A stretch of 64,000 bases of DNA from Marasmius tenuissimus (Eukaryota > Basidiomycota > Agaricomycetes > Agaricales > Marasmiaceae), in the NCBI GenBank assembly GCA_029532415.1, contig JAQOTA010000061.1:1-64000 (forward strand), given 5' to 3'. Every line of letters starts with the position of its first letter. Positions within the stretch are counted from its first letter, which is position 1. Under the pieces are notes generated by a model. It searched no databases. It was not told the origin of the DNA and worked only from the letters and a program-made list of their open reading frames with translations. Below, piece after piece: positions 20,873-33,149 of the stretch. A program made the position numbers and the translations under genes.

Positions 20873-22577
20873 ATGGGATCCCGGGACCTCCTCAAGGGCT
20901 ATTATAGGGTTGAGATTATCACAAGACCCATAAGCACGCTGTCGGTGAGTTCACGTATTGGCATCCACGGCTTGCTCGACTCAGTCAAGATTGATCAGGT
21001 CTCATACTTCGTCTACGGTCAGTGGCGTTCTCCTGTGCCTATCTATTCCAGCTCATCACAGAAAATGATTTCCATAGGAATCACTGTCTTGCACTTTGCA
21101 TCCACAATCCGTATCCTCAACTGGCGTCCGTCTAAATCGCTTGAAGGACGACTCCACTGGCACAGAATTTACATCGGATGCATTGTATTCTTATTTTTGC
21201 TCGTAACAATGGCTTTAATCGTCCAGAACGCATACATCGTCGATCATGCAATTGGAGCGGCCGGGACTTCCAGTTCGGGAAGCAACCGTCTTGATCGTGG
21301 AGATGCGTGAGGCTATTTCAATATTTTACTGTTTACCTTCAGACTGAGTAAATGTTACACTAGCGTCACCCAGGCCTTGATAGGGGTGTTCAGCAAGTAT
21401 GTCTGTGATTTCTTCGCTCGCGCGTGATACTGATGATTCGTAAACAGCTTTGTCACCGAAATACTGCTAGTCAGTACGCACCCTCGACCCAGCAAAGTCC
21501 TACCGTTAACTCAGGCCCATGTGTCCCTTCCACAGATCCACCGCCTCTTTACAATCTTGGTACACGAAAGGAGTCTAGTGTCAATCCCTCTTGTACTCAT
21601 GTCGTCTTCTGTCGCCAGTACGTCTCGTCATCTATTATAGATTCCAGCTTGACTTACCTTGAACTGGGGTAGTTATCGGGATCGTCTTTGCCCTAAAGCT
21701 CGGAGCTAATTGGAACGACTCTGATTCACCATTCGTTTTTGAATCCAGAGTGATGAAGAGCAACGTCTATGACATCTCAAGCTCCATCTCTAGCACACTT
21801 ATTACGCTATCGCTTGGTGAGTCATGTTTGTTTTACGATTCCCCCATCAAAGTTGTACCGATGTCCTCTATAGCCGCTCGAGTTTGGTGGATCAGATATC
21901 GGGCAGAGGAAACTATGCGCCGGAGATGGCCGGGCGCAACTCGTACAACCCTCATTGCCGTGCTGTGAGTACAACTCGGTTCCATTCACCCGGTCTTTCT
22001 CTTCTTCTTCTCACCGTTCAAAAACCGGATTGATAGCCTAGAGTCCGGGGCAATATATCCAATCATCAAGGTCCTTACAATCGTTTACAACCGGGTGATA
22101 ATCCGCCTATATTCAATCGAGCGGATTGTCCTCCCACAGTTTCTTGGTATCAAGCCTGGCGATTGGATAGATGATTCTTACGCAAGTCAAAGTCGCCTTC
22201 TTGTAAAACGTTACTGAATTTGGAGTCCACTTCTTCTAGTTACGTGTCATCAATGTTCCGATCCCACTTCTAGTTACGACCGTTCCTGTTCAAGTTTCGG
22301 TCAGTTCTTCATATCACTGTTATATATAGGAGACTCACGATATCTCCGGACCTAGGCCATCGCAACAATGCTCTTAATACGACGTGTAGCACGAGGGAAA
22401 AGTACTGAGAGTAAGAAACAAGTAATTAGGGACACCCCCGCTTCCCTAGACCTCGACGCTCCGGAGGTTATGGAAGAGGGTGAATCAGCCATCACCCCTT
22501 TCCCGTTCGACGTTCCTAGTCGAGCTATTCCTATTCTCCCACCGAAGGTGCGACCACGAGAGATGGCGAGGATTTAG
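20873..22577 (+). CDS. Seven-helix membrane protein of the Agaricomycete paralog family, copy 1
   Basis: This is a multi-exon gene of a fungal seven-transmembrane family whose function is not established. It has the same architecture as the genes at 28792, 37805 and 43715. Well-supported exons are about 21060-21307, 21363-21395, 21444-21470, 21509-21620, then one starting TTATCGGGAT near 21672. Further exons start near 21876 and 22040, and the last one ends at 22577. Helices include GCIVFLFLLVTMALIVQ, SIPLVLMSSSVAIIGIVFAL (made by splicing) and LITLSLAARVWWIRYRAE. The family motif LLESGAIYPIIKVLTIVYN is clear. The final exon (AIATMLLIRRVARGKSTES) matches the position of the usual GIAPTLIIVR motif and then gives an acidic, Pro-rich cytoplasmic tail. 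The N-terminus is uncertain; 20873 is the first ATG. It may be functional. Confidence 0.6.
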
Positions 22578-22877
22578 GCCACGACTTGAGGCGCCTGGAG
22601 AGCTGCAGGTGATAAAGGAGATTGAGCACCGCTTTACTACACTAGTACGTTATTCAATCAATGTAGATGAATTACGATTACCCCCAGAGTTGGAACACCT
22701 TTCGTCCCGTTGCAATTTTTGAGAAGAAGCGTGAATATGTTGCCCCAAGAGGTGAATTCTACCACTGTCAACAATCAGGGTAGAGACATAATTCTCAACG
22801 CCTACGGGACTCAGTCTCTCATTCGGCTTTTAAGGAGGGCTTTCCTCTGATGTCTCCAGTTAACAAACCGATTGAAA

Positions 22878-23062
22878 GACGAGGGAGATCGCGCCCAAGC
22901 TCGAAGTAAGTACCAACTGAAAGTGAGCGAAAACACGCCAGATTGTGTAACAAGTGAGAAACGTATGACGCAAAAACACATATGTAGATCGAAAAGGTTG
23001 AAAGTCAGAGTGAACAGAGGGATATCTTTAGAGCGAGGCATAACAAGAAGCAAGGAAGACTT
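22878..23062. repeat. Dispersed repeat, copy 1
   Basis: About 180 bases resembling 25690-25862 in the same orientation, at roughly three-quarters identity by eye. Shared words include CGAAGTAAG, TGAAAGTGAGCGAAAA, AAGTGAGAAA.GTATG and AAAAACACATA, as well as AGCGAGGCAT.ACAAGAAGCAAGGA. It lies immediately upstream of the BTB remnant at 23130. Confidence 0.7.
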
Positions 23063-23129
23063 GGGGTGCTCATCCTTCCTCAACCTCAGGCTGGTGTACC
23101 AGGTCCTTTGAATGCTCGCGGAGGGGGGA

Positions 23130-23779
23130 AGGAAGATCTACAGACCATTCAATCGTCTCGGAGCAGATCACAAAAGTCGATTTCGAGAGATTTCTGGGTG
23201 CACTACATCTGCAGTACGTTAGTGGTTTTATGTATCATCTCGATGAGGCTATCAGCACGAAACTGACCTTTCCATTCAACCAATACCTTGGTACTCAGTT
23301 GCTTCGTTGGAGGGCCGCAATACGGATATTTACACAGATACATTGGATATCGGTGTTAAAGATCTCTTTCCTGTGGAACTTCATCGAGTTACGGAGGGCC
23401 GCAATTGAACGATTATCCCTCTGTGGCCTCTCCAATTTCAACGCTATTAATCGCATTTTTCGCAGGATACGACCTCGGCGTCCTAAAGTGGTTCATCGAG
23501 TGGATCTTGATGGTGGCCGGTGTGCAAAAACTGGACCACAAGGATGCCCGAAGAGTCGGGTCCATTGACACGGCGATTTTTCTACCATCTAAAAACAAAA
23601 ACCCGGGACGCAGTTCAACGTGCGACACCACCTTTGAGACACGCGAACAAGTTATTTGCAATATACGCTCTAAAGGCACCATGGAGTATTTTTTGGAGGA
23701 GATACGGGATATCACATCAAAAGTAGCTGTTTACCACAGAATGACGGAAGAACACCCAGTGGGCAGGCCATTGAGATAA
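23130..23779 (+). pseudogene. BTB/POZ-domain paralog, broken
   Basis: Remnants match the intact BTB genes at 24037 and 54682 in order. ITKVDFERFLGALHLQ lies near 23165-23215. WISVLKISFLWNFIELRRAA lies at 23340-23400. After a frame shift near 23455, AGYDLGVLKWFIEWILMVAG and KLDHKDARRVGSIDTA follow. A C-terminal piece runs to 23779 (FLEEIRDITSKVAVY). The first half of the BTB fold is missing and at least one frameshift separates the two ends, so it should not make a full protein. Confidence 0.75.
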
Positions 23780-24036
23780 GTAAGGCTATCGACGTGAAAG
23801 CTGCCGAGAAGAAGGCCCTAGTAGTACATACACGTCGAAGCGGCCCTGGAAACTATTGAGTGATCTGGTCGCGCGAGGCGGTTAACAATGGGTCCAAATC
23901 ATCGCATGTATAGATACAGTCTTCTAATACCACATCCCGACCTACATGTACCTATCGCTTACCCAGGCATCAGGCGTACCGAAGCTCAGCCCATTCCCGA
24001 ACTTTTCTGTCAACTCGGCACACATTACTACACCCC

Positions 24037-24984
24037 TCATTTGACGAACCATACTTTGTGGCCATCACTCCACCACTCACAAACAAGTGATCGACGGTCC
24101 CCAACCGATACTCTCATACTCGTGTGTTTGTAGCGCCGAGTCCCTTTCCTTTTGCCTCTCTCTTCCACAACCGTTTCACTTGCTCCCATATCGCATATAT
24201 CTCGATCGAATAAGGACGAAACCAATGGTCCCAGCATGTGGAGAACGTCCTCCTCCCGACCACGAGACCCAAAACCGCCGAATGCTGAATCATGGCTCCT
24301 GAGTGCGGCTTGGAGGTGATATAGGTTGACCGCAGTCTCTAATCCAACTTCTTGAACTTGATTGTCAAAGATTCTCGTATTATAAGCACCCCCCATCTCC
24401 ATGACACCCTCGAGGAACCACCTCAGCACACGGTGCTCTCTTCCTGCCACGATACGGTCGGAAGCGCGGAGAGATCCATGTAAGGATACCCGTTCGATGG
24501 CCCCCTCTTGGATCTCGGTGAAGTTCCATAGCCGTGCAAGCTTGTAGGCGGCGAGCCATGTCTCTGAATCTATACTAGTGTTCCAGTACTTGGAGTAGCT
24601 TCCCACACAAATTGAAGAAAGGGATATCAATCAGTGCATGTAGGAGTTACTCATTCTACGAGACATCGTACCGAGGGTATAAAACGCTTAAAAATCTTCC
24701 GAAATCCGCTTTTGTCACTTCATGTAGAACGATTGGCTTCTCCGGTGACGTGCCCATTTCGACTGTGCTCTCATCCTCGAGCTGAGCTCGAGAAGGCGTG
24801 AACATATCGGTGAAAGTTGAGTACGAGCTAGCTGCGAAGCCATATTTTGGGACTTTGAAGAGTTCGTCTTCAACCTGACAAAAATAGATGAGTGATCAAG
24901 GACGAGGACGATGGGCCACCACCTAGTACTCACTTTGAAAACGACAAAATCCCAGTAATGTTGTCCATTTTTGATCATAGACAT
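24037..24984 (-). CDS. BTB/POZ-domain protein, intact
   Basis: Three exons (24934-24984, 24672-24874, 24037-24598) join in phase to 271 residues starting MSMIKNGQHYWDFVVFK. The BTB core follows the usual order for this fungal family. VEDELFKVPKYGFA is the entry strand and helix, then TFTDMFTP, PIVLHEVTKADFGRFLSVLY and AAYKLARLWNFTEIQEGAIE. The C-terminal extension contains SDRIVAGREHRVLRWFLEGV and an ETAVNLYHLQAALRS segment shared with the paralogs. BTB domains mediate dimerisation and often recruit CUL3 ligases; for this lineage-specific family no role is known. The last 60 residues, rich in Gly/Arg/Glu, are unlike the tails of its paralogs. Confidence 0.8.
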
Positions 24985-25299
24985 AGCGAGGAGCGATGGT
25001 GAGGGGCGAATATCTGGTAAAGTACTGTGGGCGAGTTGGAATCAGCGGAGGTGGAGCTTGGGCTCAACACCAGGAGAGTATGGAGGAGCAGAGTGGTTGG
25101 CGAGTAATGTAAGCGAGATATGAGCATCTTAAATACTCGAGCGACGCTAGTTAGCGTACGGCGAGTTGATATAAAAGGGTTTGTAGGGTACAGGAGTAAG
25201 TAGGAGGTCAGAGTCGTAGCAAACATAGGTCAGTCGGAAGAAGTTCTACATATATGAGGTCATAGCACGTCGCCAGATACTTACGGATATGTGAGTTTG

Positions 25300-27830
25300 A
25301 GCCCTTCGTCCGATGCAGAAAGAGATCGGTCTGGGTCACTGGACAAGAATGAATTGATGGATGATCTGCCTCATGTGGCCTGGAGACTCTGACTTCTTAC
25401 CACGCCACCGTCCTGACGATGGCTGACTTCACAGATGCCGCGGCCCAAAGATGATCTCTCTTTGGACATTCACATATTCTCGATATGATACCGTCAACTA
25501 CGGCCCTCCGACATGCCATTTCCGACCGATAACAATGAAATAACGGGTAATTATTCAACCACTGGCTTCTGTGTCGTGTCGGCGGCCATAGTCCGGCCCC
25601 AAAGCATCGCAGTTTGTGTTTAGCTAAAGTCATACGCAGCGCCGCTGAACATACTTTGGATATAGCACATACGAGCTGATTGAGGGAGGAAGGAGTTCGT
25701 GCTGACATTCGAAGTAAGGTGAGTGAAAGTGAGCGAAAAACAAGCCAACTTGGGTAAAAAGTGAGAAAAGTATGGTGCGAAAACACATAGACCGAAAAGA
25801 TCAGAAATTCAGGGTGAACAAAAGGGTATATCTAAAGCGAGGCATGGCAAGAAGCAAGGAAAACCTCCCAGCCACCGCATCTGAATCGCCTGACGCTACC
25901 TGAAACCCCCCATCTCCTACTGCATCCAGGTCCCAAGTACTAACGGGTCTCCTCCGTACAGTCACCGTCACTCTCGAAGCGATAAATCTGTCCATGCCAC
26001 CATCCACCCAAAGCTCGGTAAGCGAACGAGCAGCCTTGGATCGGGTAGACTAGCTGGTGGGAGCCTATCAAACGCTGGACTTCCGCCGACGGTTTGACCG
26101 CTGGCAACAAGTGGTATCGCCACCCGGAACCCACCACCGGCCTCCAGCCAAGTCCACAACCGTCTATTTCGCTGTTCCCCGAATCGTCCTGCTAAGACAG
26201 GAACGTATCCATCGTGGCAGATAACCAACCAGAAACAAGGGTCTCACGAAGATGCTAAAGACGGGGCCCGAGGCATTGAGTCAAACGTTATCCGTCAACG
26301 ATGCAAAGCCATCTTACCTATACGGCGGTATCACATACCGGCAGTCAAACTCCCTGCCATGATTCGGAGCCAACCCAGCTCTCATCCCAACAATCTATCT
26401 CCAACGCTCAGCCCGAACAACTTGACGCATAAATTAGTAGCGGGAGCTAAGTACCGACTGCTAGATAGAAAACGCCTGTTGTGAGCGAGCCACGAACGAG
26501 GAGAAATGAAGTCGAGACTATCAACTCACCTATACGCTGGCCACCATGGAGGGCTGATTCGCCGCCGCCGATAAGTACTGGAGATCTCGGGAACGAGCAC
26601 CAAGACAAGAAGTTGGGTTTCCGGGATCGGGAGGGTACCACCATCGTTATCGTCGAGACAACAAAGCCGAGAACAGCTCACTCGGGACTCGATAGGCTTG
26701 GTATAGAAGCCTAGAGCAGCGCCAAAATCAGAGATCTACGAGCTTCTAATACCGAAACGAAGCTAGCACGTACCGATCTTATCGTCATTCGTAGTCCAGC
26801 ATGGCGGCTGTCTGTGCTGTCGTATCCTCTTCTCCGCCGACGTACAGCTACTCTGACCCGTCGGCAATGCCAGCTGTAGGCGTCGAGTAGGTTCCTCTGA
26901 GCATTGCATGCTCTGACCCCCGTCTCTCCTCTACCCCAGTAGGCTGCCCGGGAAAGGAGAATGCATATATACGTTGAATTGGCTACGAAAGGCATGGATA
27001 GCATCAGCCAAACCGCCCAACGACGGCAATCACGACTCACTGATGACACTGAGAGCAGATATGGCGGTATCCCCCAACCCCTACCGAGCTCATCGTAGTG
27101 CTGGGAAGATCGGGTGGTAGCCCCGAGTGGGTTGGTTCCATGGCCAAGAGCGACTAAGAACTATGAGACAAAGGTCAGAATCGAACGCTTCAAAGTGAAG
27201 TTCAGATATAGTACGTACCGTTTCCGACTGACTGATGAGGCCAGGATTTGAGGACACTGCAAGAGATGCGAGATAACGTCTGAGCAAGAAACGTGTATAA
27301 GTCAAGATTGCTGTAGGAAGACAAAAAGGCGAAAGCCCACCGTCTCGGTCTATGTCCTTGAAGATGAAATAGATGCTGACATTGATAGAACTGATTGGTT
27401 CGCAAGTTCGAATTGTTGTAAGGCAGAGCAGTCGTGATGCACGACCGACGTTGAGGCTCGTCTTATAGCAGGAGTGCATAGATGGTCTGCGGTTGACGCA
27501 GCAGACAGATATCCAGGGCATTCTAACCGAGAAGGATCGTCAGCAACACGGCACCTTTATATCACGATGTGACAGGGACGTACTCGTTTGTGGGGAGCAG
27601 TCTCCCCTCGACCCACCCATCAACCAAGTTCATTTCATCCATATGAATCCCTTCCACCGAAAGCTCACGTTCAAGTTGGCAAAGATGTAACCTGCATCGA
27701 CGTGATACCACGGAGAGGTGGAATTCAGTAACGTGTTTTCCATGGCAGCGATGAAATAGACAACCTGGCATCAACGCATGTCGGAAAGGTTGTATCTTGA
27801 GTGTGGTCGTCATATGTGGCAGCGATCCGA
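25300..27830. other. Degenerate region without a recognisable gene
   Basis: ORFs up to 143 codons occur on the minus strand (for example 25397-25786 and 27090-27521), and some are bounded by plausible splice signals (GTACGT near 27220). No domain could be named and neighbouring frames do not join into a sensible protein. Part of it (25690-25862) is the second copy of the repeat at 22878. Broken paralogs of the local families may be hidden here. Confidence 0.35.
25690..25862. repeat. Dispersed repeat, copy 2
   Basis: Matches 22878-23062 in the same orientation, with small gaps. Unlike copy 1 it is not followed by a visible BTB remnant. Confidence 0.7.
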
Positions 27831-27838
27831 CGTTGAAA

Positions 27839-28320
27839 CACCTTTGAGTGTCGAATCACTTGGAGAAAATGACGAGACGTTAAGGATGGGTTGGCAAGGT
27901 CCTAGCGACGGGACGACGGTGACTGGATGCTACTCATGCCGTGAAGGAGAAGTTGCAGAAATATGAAGGAGAGGGTATCTCGACGAGAGCCGAAAGAGGT
28001 TTGTAGCGTTCGTGGATATGAAGACATTCATGGTCATGGTGGTCGTAAGACGACCAACGTTTGGCATTAGTCGGCTCCACTTCCGCTCACCACGTGCTTT
28101 CGTTCGGACAAGTCCGAGTGCCGAGCCTCTGGCGAAGCTAATCAATTTGACCGACATGCCCGCAATTCTGGGTGCAAAGGATAAGTTCGGGGAGCCTATC
28201 ATGCTCCATGTACATACTATCCAGCGGGCTTCCAATCATCGCGATGCCAGAAGAATCGATCTGCAACACAACTGTATCGCGCTTCCAGACCTGGATTCTC
28301 GTTCAGTACGGGGTAGAGCA
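27839..28320 (+). repeat. Degenerate duplicated segment with possible BTB tail, copy 1
   Basis: Aligns over about 450 bases with 31556-32005. Shared words include GTTAAGGATGGG/CTTAAGGATGGG, GGTCGTAAGACGACCAACG against GGTCGGAAGACAACTAGC, and TAGTCGGCTC..CTCACCACGTGCT. Both contain DARRI, the DARRIGLDT-type motif of the BTB paralogs, near 28240 here. The coding frame is broken in both copies. A shorter piece of the same family (CGGCTTTAGTC.GCTCT) recurs near 54366. Confidence 0.55.
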
Positions 28321-28791
28321 CGGCAAACGGGAGCGATTCGGATTTCATAATGAGAAGAGCTCTGTTACGGTCGTTTCTTCGGAGCACACCGCACTATCTT
28401 CCGTCAGATATGAGAATTGCAAGACCCAGAACGCCCAGCGTTGACGAGCGTTGAATAGGAGTTTTATTCTCGCACCGGTATGGTCCTCGATCAAACTACC
28501 GTTCATGCGATTGTCTTGAGCGGTAGAGCCTCAAAGTCATGACTCCCTCTGTAAGGCACATACACATTGACTGAAGAAGTTGCTCATATGTTTTCGTACT
28601 CACTAATCTCCGCTCCCCACGGGACCCATCGATCCTTGATATGTATATTTCCGAGTTCAGACCTGATTAGTGTGGCGGTGAGTTGGTGCGCTGCACAAGA
28701 TACTACCACCGTCCATAGTTGCTAATAAATATGTAGGCGCCTTGATACATCCAACATCTAACGTCGTCGGCGATCTGACCAATCACTAGGC

Positions 28792-30319
28792 TTAGTTCGT
28801 GTCTCTCCCTATATCAAGGTCGACGATATTGATAACCGAGCGAGTACTCCGGGGCACAGTGACCGTAGCATCGCCTGGCGGGCTGTCCATATCTGTGAAC
28901 TGCCTACTTTCTATCCCAACCCGTGCGATCATCAATGTAGGACAGATTCCCTACGAATGCTGTCAGTCGCACGTACGGGGAGTGGACCGGTGGAGAAAAG
29001 GGAACCTACCGCAAACTGAATCGGTAATGGGTAAATATCCCAGCCTGCTAGCGACGGCAGCAAGGTAAACGGTATCCAGATGACCAGGACGAGGGGATAT
29101 AACATCCCCGACTGAAAGCTATCAAAACCATGGGAGAGAGCTCATTTTCTGTAGGGGTCTTTTGGCGTAACACACTGGGGAGATAAAGAACTCACATTAT
29201 CGCCGCAATTGAAGCGTATCTCTTCTTTGACTTCGGGGGATCATAGTAGTTCGATTGTCTTGAAGACAACCAGATCTTTCCAGCTATATCCAAATTGTTC
29301 CGGTCAATCACTCCGCAAACCACCGGGTATATACTATATAGGGCACTCACCAACCATGATAGTCAGAACAACATTGATTAATGCGTTGAGACTGTAGTAG
29401 GTATTCTCGAGATATATTGCCTTGTCGATCAACTTCGCCAACGGAGAGCTCAATTTAACGCCTGCAGAGAGATAGATAGCCATCGATATGACCCCCAGTA
29501 CTTGCAAGACAGTCAGCAACAAGTAGTATCGTTTCGGGAGTACGGGCAAGGGCTTACCATTGGACAACAAGCAGGCAATTGCGGGAATAAGTATGATGAT
29601 CTTACGGAAGTTGTAGATAACATAGCATCTAAAAACCTGGCAAGTCGGCATAGATGTTTCATCATTAAACCTTCAGTGGTGGCTGAATGAGAAATGGACA
29701 TACAAGGACAACATCGGCAAGAATACTGGGATTCATATAGAGGCGGGTTTAATATGTGCTCGCAACGAGCCGAATTAACTCACTTGGCCATCATGGTTAA
29801 AATGGTTGAGGAAACCCTAGAAACCCCGAATAAGCGTATGGTTTTACCGTTATGAATGGAGATCTCACCCAAATGCTGGAAGCAGCATCTCCAGTGTCCT
29901 CGCATGATCATCCCCCACTCCATTATCAATCCACTTATAGAAATAACTCCCGTTTTGAAGAATGACCAGTGCGGTGTTATCAATGAGACCGAGAGTCGCC
30001 AAAGCAAATAAGGCAATAATCATTAAGAGATGAAAGGTCCGCTCGCGGGTTCTAGGTCGTTGTACGAGGACAAGAAGACAGACTGTGAAGGTCATTATGT
30101 AGAAGCCTGTCATGTGAGATAGGTAAGGCTGTCGGATAAGAGATGATAGCAGGCTGAACTAGGTGTATACTCACCATAAACGAGAAATTGAAGCTACGGT
30201 CGAACAGAAGAAAAAAGAGTTCAGCAAGTAGATGGAATAATGGAGGTCAGATGAGACCGCATAGGAAATGAAGTCTGAGCCGTGGTCCCCGGCACAATTT
30301 GGCCAAGCGCTGCAAGCAT
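28792..30319 (-). CDS. Seven-helix membrane protein of the Agaricomycete paralog family, copy 2
   Basis: Exons join in phase from a likely start at 30319 (MLAALGQI) to the stop at 28792-28794. A 19-base micro-exon (near 30178-30196, LQFLVYG) is followed by FYIMTFTVCLLVLVQRPRTR. Then come a long soluble-loop exon, KFNDETSMPTCQVFRCYVIY, IIILIPAIACLLSNG, YYSLNALINVVLTIMV, AGKIWLSSRQSNYYDPPK, SGMLYPLVLVIWIPFTLLP and the family signature GICPTLMIARVGIE. A hydrophilic tail ends near 28795. All seven expected hydrophobic segments are present and I found no obligatory stop. The protein is probably functional. Its ligand or role is unknown; the topology is GPCR-like but the family is not a characterised receptor class. 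Confidence 0.65.
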
Positions 30320-30329
30320 AGTGTGGAGT

Positions 30330-31550
30330 GGATCAAGCACGAAACGACGTTCTCGAACGAAAGCAGGATGCTGAAGTGAGGTCAAATACCGCTGTAAAGA
30401 ACTGAGTCAAGCTGTCCCAATCAGGATCAGGATCAGAATCACTCACCAGACCGTTCCCATCTGACGTCGACCGGCATCACCGAAACCCTAAGTCAGCAAA
30501 CATCGTCTCCCATGATGGATTGTTATCGAGTTTTCCGTGTTCCACAGGGAGCTCTTGAACCGGTAAAGAAGGCTCAAAGTCAGAAAAACACCCTCAAGGT
30601 TAGCTCAGACCAATTCACAATTGCATGTGTTTTCATCTTCATGCATAATGCAGTTCCCATGATGATGTAGGGATACACGCTTCAGATGAACAATGTACCA
30701 CCTTTCCTGACATTAGAAACTGAACTCGTCAGTCAAAACCGGACTGTGCCCGGTGAACCAATCCGGCGAATCTTCATCATAACCTCGTAGAACAATTCTC
30801 ATCTTGCCTAAAGTGGGCACTGGCAAAGGTTTGTATCTGGAGTAAAACTATCGTAACGGAAAGACAGTGATTGTGATTGGTCTGCTCGAAACATGGTAAC
30901 ATTCACACTTTCCCCACGACCTTGCAGCTTCTCATCCACACCGCCTGAATAGATCCTTTGGAGTTTTTGATTATGCTTCTCGTACCTAATGTCTATAACA
31001 GAATATCAGCAACATCGCTCGAAATATCAGGTCGCTGAAAGAACGCTCACTCATCGCCCGGCCTTCAAATGTCCGACACTATCTCCCTCGTCCATATCTC
31101 TTCGGTTTCGATAGCACACTAAGCGCGGGACCAGACGTCACGCTCATCCTAAGCGGAATCGACTGCTATTCGACTCAGTGCTCACACTCTCTACAAGGGT
31201 CGTGTGTTTTTCCCTGTCAACCCCGAGGGGAAAAATAGTGATGCCGGTGGGTGATTAAAATGATGCACTGTCTAATTCTCAAGGAAGGCCTGTGTTCGAG
31301 TACTATATCCCCGGACGGTCTTTATTACGATCCCTTCCAGAGAGTTCTCCCAGAGCTCACATTTTTGTGAACAAAGACGGCGAGTACTGGGCTACATCGA
31401 CGGCGAGGTCAAGTGCAGATGTATGCTATTGATGGAAGAGGTGAAATTAACAAATTCACTATCGACGTGCGTCATAATAGCATATCTTGGATCTGCTCGT
31501 TATATTTGGTGAGTTATCTAGCGTCGAAACAATTGTGATTCCCAATTAAC
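30330..31550. other. Intergenic, no supported gene
   Basis: Only short ORFs on either strand, with no domain. It includes the promoter of the seven-helix gene that ends at 28792. Confidence 0.4.
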
Positions 31551-31555
31551 TTTGA

Positions 31556-32005
31556 GAGAATAGCGAGAAAGAGACCTTAAGGATGGGCTGGTACGAGGAC
31601 AGAAACCTGGTAGAAATATGCAGGAGGGTCTCTAGAGTGTGCTGAGACCCAGAAAGGTATGTTGGTATTCAAGTTTATGGATGTAAAGGTCCTCGTGGTG
31701 GTCGGAAGACAACTAGCTTTCGGCTTTAGTCGGCTCTACTCCTACTCACCACGTGCTCTTCGGAGAGGTTCGAGGCCCGGGGCTTTGGCGAAGTCAATCA
31801 ATCAACTTGACTAGCTACCACCTTGTCCGCGATTGGAAGCAAAGAATTCCCCTTGGGAGGTTATTCACATGCCCAAGACACAGACCAGCTGGCAAGCTTA
31901 TCATGATCACGACGCCAGAAGGATCGGCCTCGACACGACGGTATCCCACTTCCATTTTCAAAAGTACCATTCGGCGTCTCGTTCAGATGTTTCAGTACAA
32001 CCATA
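31556..32005 (+). repeat. Degenerate duplicated segment with possible BTB tail, copy 2
   Basis: Partner of 27839-28320. It contains DARRIGLDTTVSHFHFQKYH near 31910-31970, which resembles DAHRVGLDTTMSLYYLKNA of the intact BTB gene at 54682. This suggests that at least the right end derives from a BTB paralog. Stops interrupt it. Confidence 0.6.
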
Positions 32006-32585
32006 AGAACCGAAAAGTCTACCAAGCAAACAAGGGAGTCATTCTGCGCCAGAAGAGTAAAGAAATTTGGTACGGTTGGAGGAGTATACCCCACAACTTC
32101 TGCCGCGGATACGAGGACAGGAAAATATCAAGTTGATGACCATTCGGAACGGTATCTGACCGGGGGGGGGAGTTGTTGGATCATCAAGACATCCATTGTG
32201 AGGTATATTTCAAAGCTTTCGTATTGGTGCTCGCTGGATAAAAAAGGATTCTGTTCCCGTCCGAGGGCAGTCGGTGATGTCGGCTATAGATATGCACTGT
32301 CTTATAGGATGGGAACGTTTCGTGTATATCGAGTCCTCGCTAGTAACTATTTTGCCACTCTCGGACCACTATCTAGGACAGTCAATACTCGCAAACGCTA
32401 TTCCCAGGTGGCACTCAGATGATAATGTGTCGCCTCTAAATTACGTTGCATGTACTCTGCTCATCTCCCTGACTCTGCGGGCTCCTCCAACGTATCCTCA
32501 CGACTCATACCAAGATTGTCTTCTGTCTACGGACACGTAAGGGAGTCTCGTAGAATCCAACTGTTGATACCTCGCTGGATACCGC

Positions 32586-32909
32586 TTAGGTGTCAACGGG
32601 TCTTTCAGCATACCGCAAACGCCTATATCTATAGACAGAGGAGAGAATTTCTTCGCATACTTCCGTTTGACCCAGCCTTTGAGTGTTGATAGTTCTGATC
32701 TGACGATACACGCACGCTTCCAACCCAGTAGCAGTGATGAAGAGCCAAAGGAGCGGTCGATAGTATGTGTTATATATATATCCTCCGATAGAATCCCTGA
32801 TCCATAATCCATTGCATGTTGGATTGATAGGAATGATAATTTCATTCAGCATGTACACGCACAACCGTGAAGTCGAGTGAGCTCCCGTGATCTCCACAAG
32901 TGTTAACAG
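32586..32909 (-). CDS. Hypothetical membrane-associated fragment
   Basis: A minus-strand ORF of about 107 codons (MLLTLVEITGAHSTSRLCVY) has two hydrophobic segments and PLLWLFITATGLEACVY. It may be an exon of a longer gene; an ORF at 32912-33148 directly upstream ends at a possible GTAGGT donor. I do not recognise the family. It could equally be a remnant of the local membrane-protein family. Confidence 0.3.
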   Translation of the reverse strand: MLTLVEITGAHSTSRLCVYMLNEIIIPINPTCNGLWIRDSIGGYIYNTYYRPLLWLFITATGLEACVYRQIRTINTQRLGQTEVCEEILSSVYRYRRLRYAERPVDT

Positions 32910-33149
32910 CATCACAAGGAGAGCGAACCTACATTCTGTCGTAGACCTGTCGATTCTAAGAGATTAGGGCACCGGATATATGTAGCGGAGATTGTAGCGG
33001 AAGTATAAGAGTTAGGTGTTGACCTGACGTATGTGCTCAGGATATGAGATATCTTGTTTGTATTCTCGGTTTGGTATCGATTCACGGGCTTGTTACATGT
33101 ACAGGAGCGCAAGAAATTGCTAACTCGAGAAAATCTCGTCAGACACAAT

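Noticed and set aside
24975..25226. 83-codon ORF upstream of the intact BTB gene
   Set aside because: It lies in the 5' region of that gene, has no domain and is better explained as promoter/leader.
26711..27521. Minus-strand ORFs as another seven-helix paralog
   Set aside because: No family motif (LESG..YP, GIAPTL) is present and the exons do not join into a hydrophobic protein.
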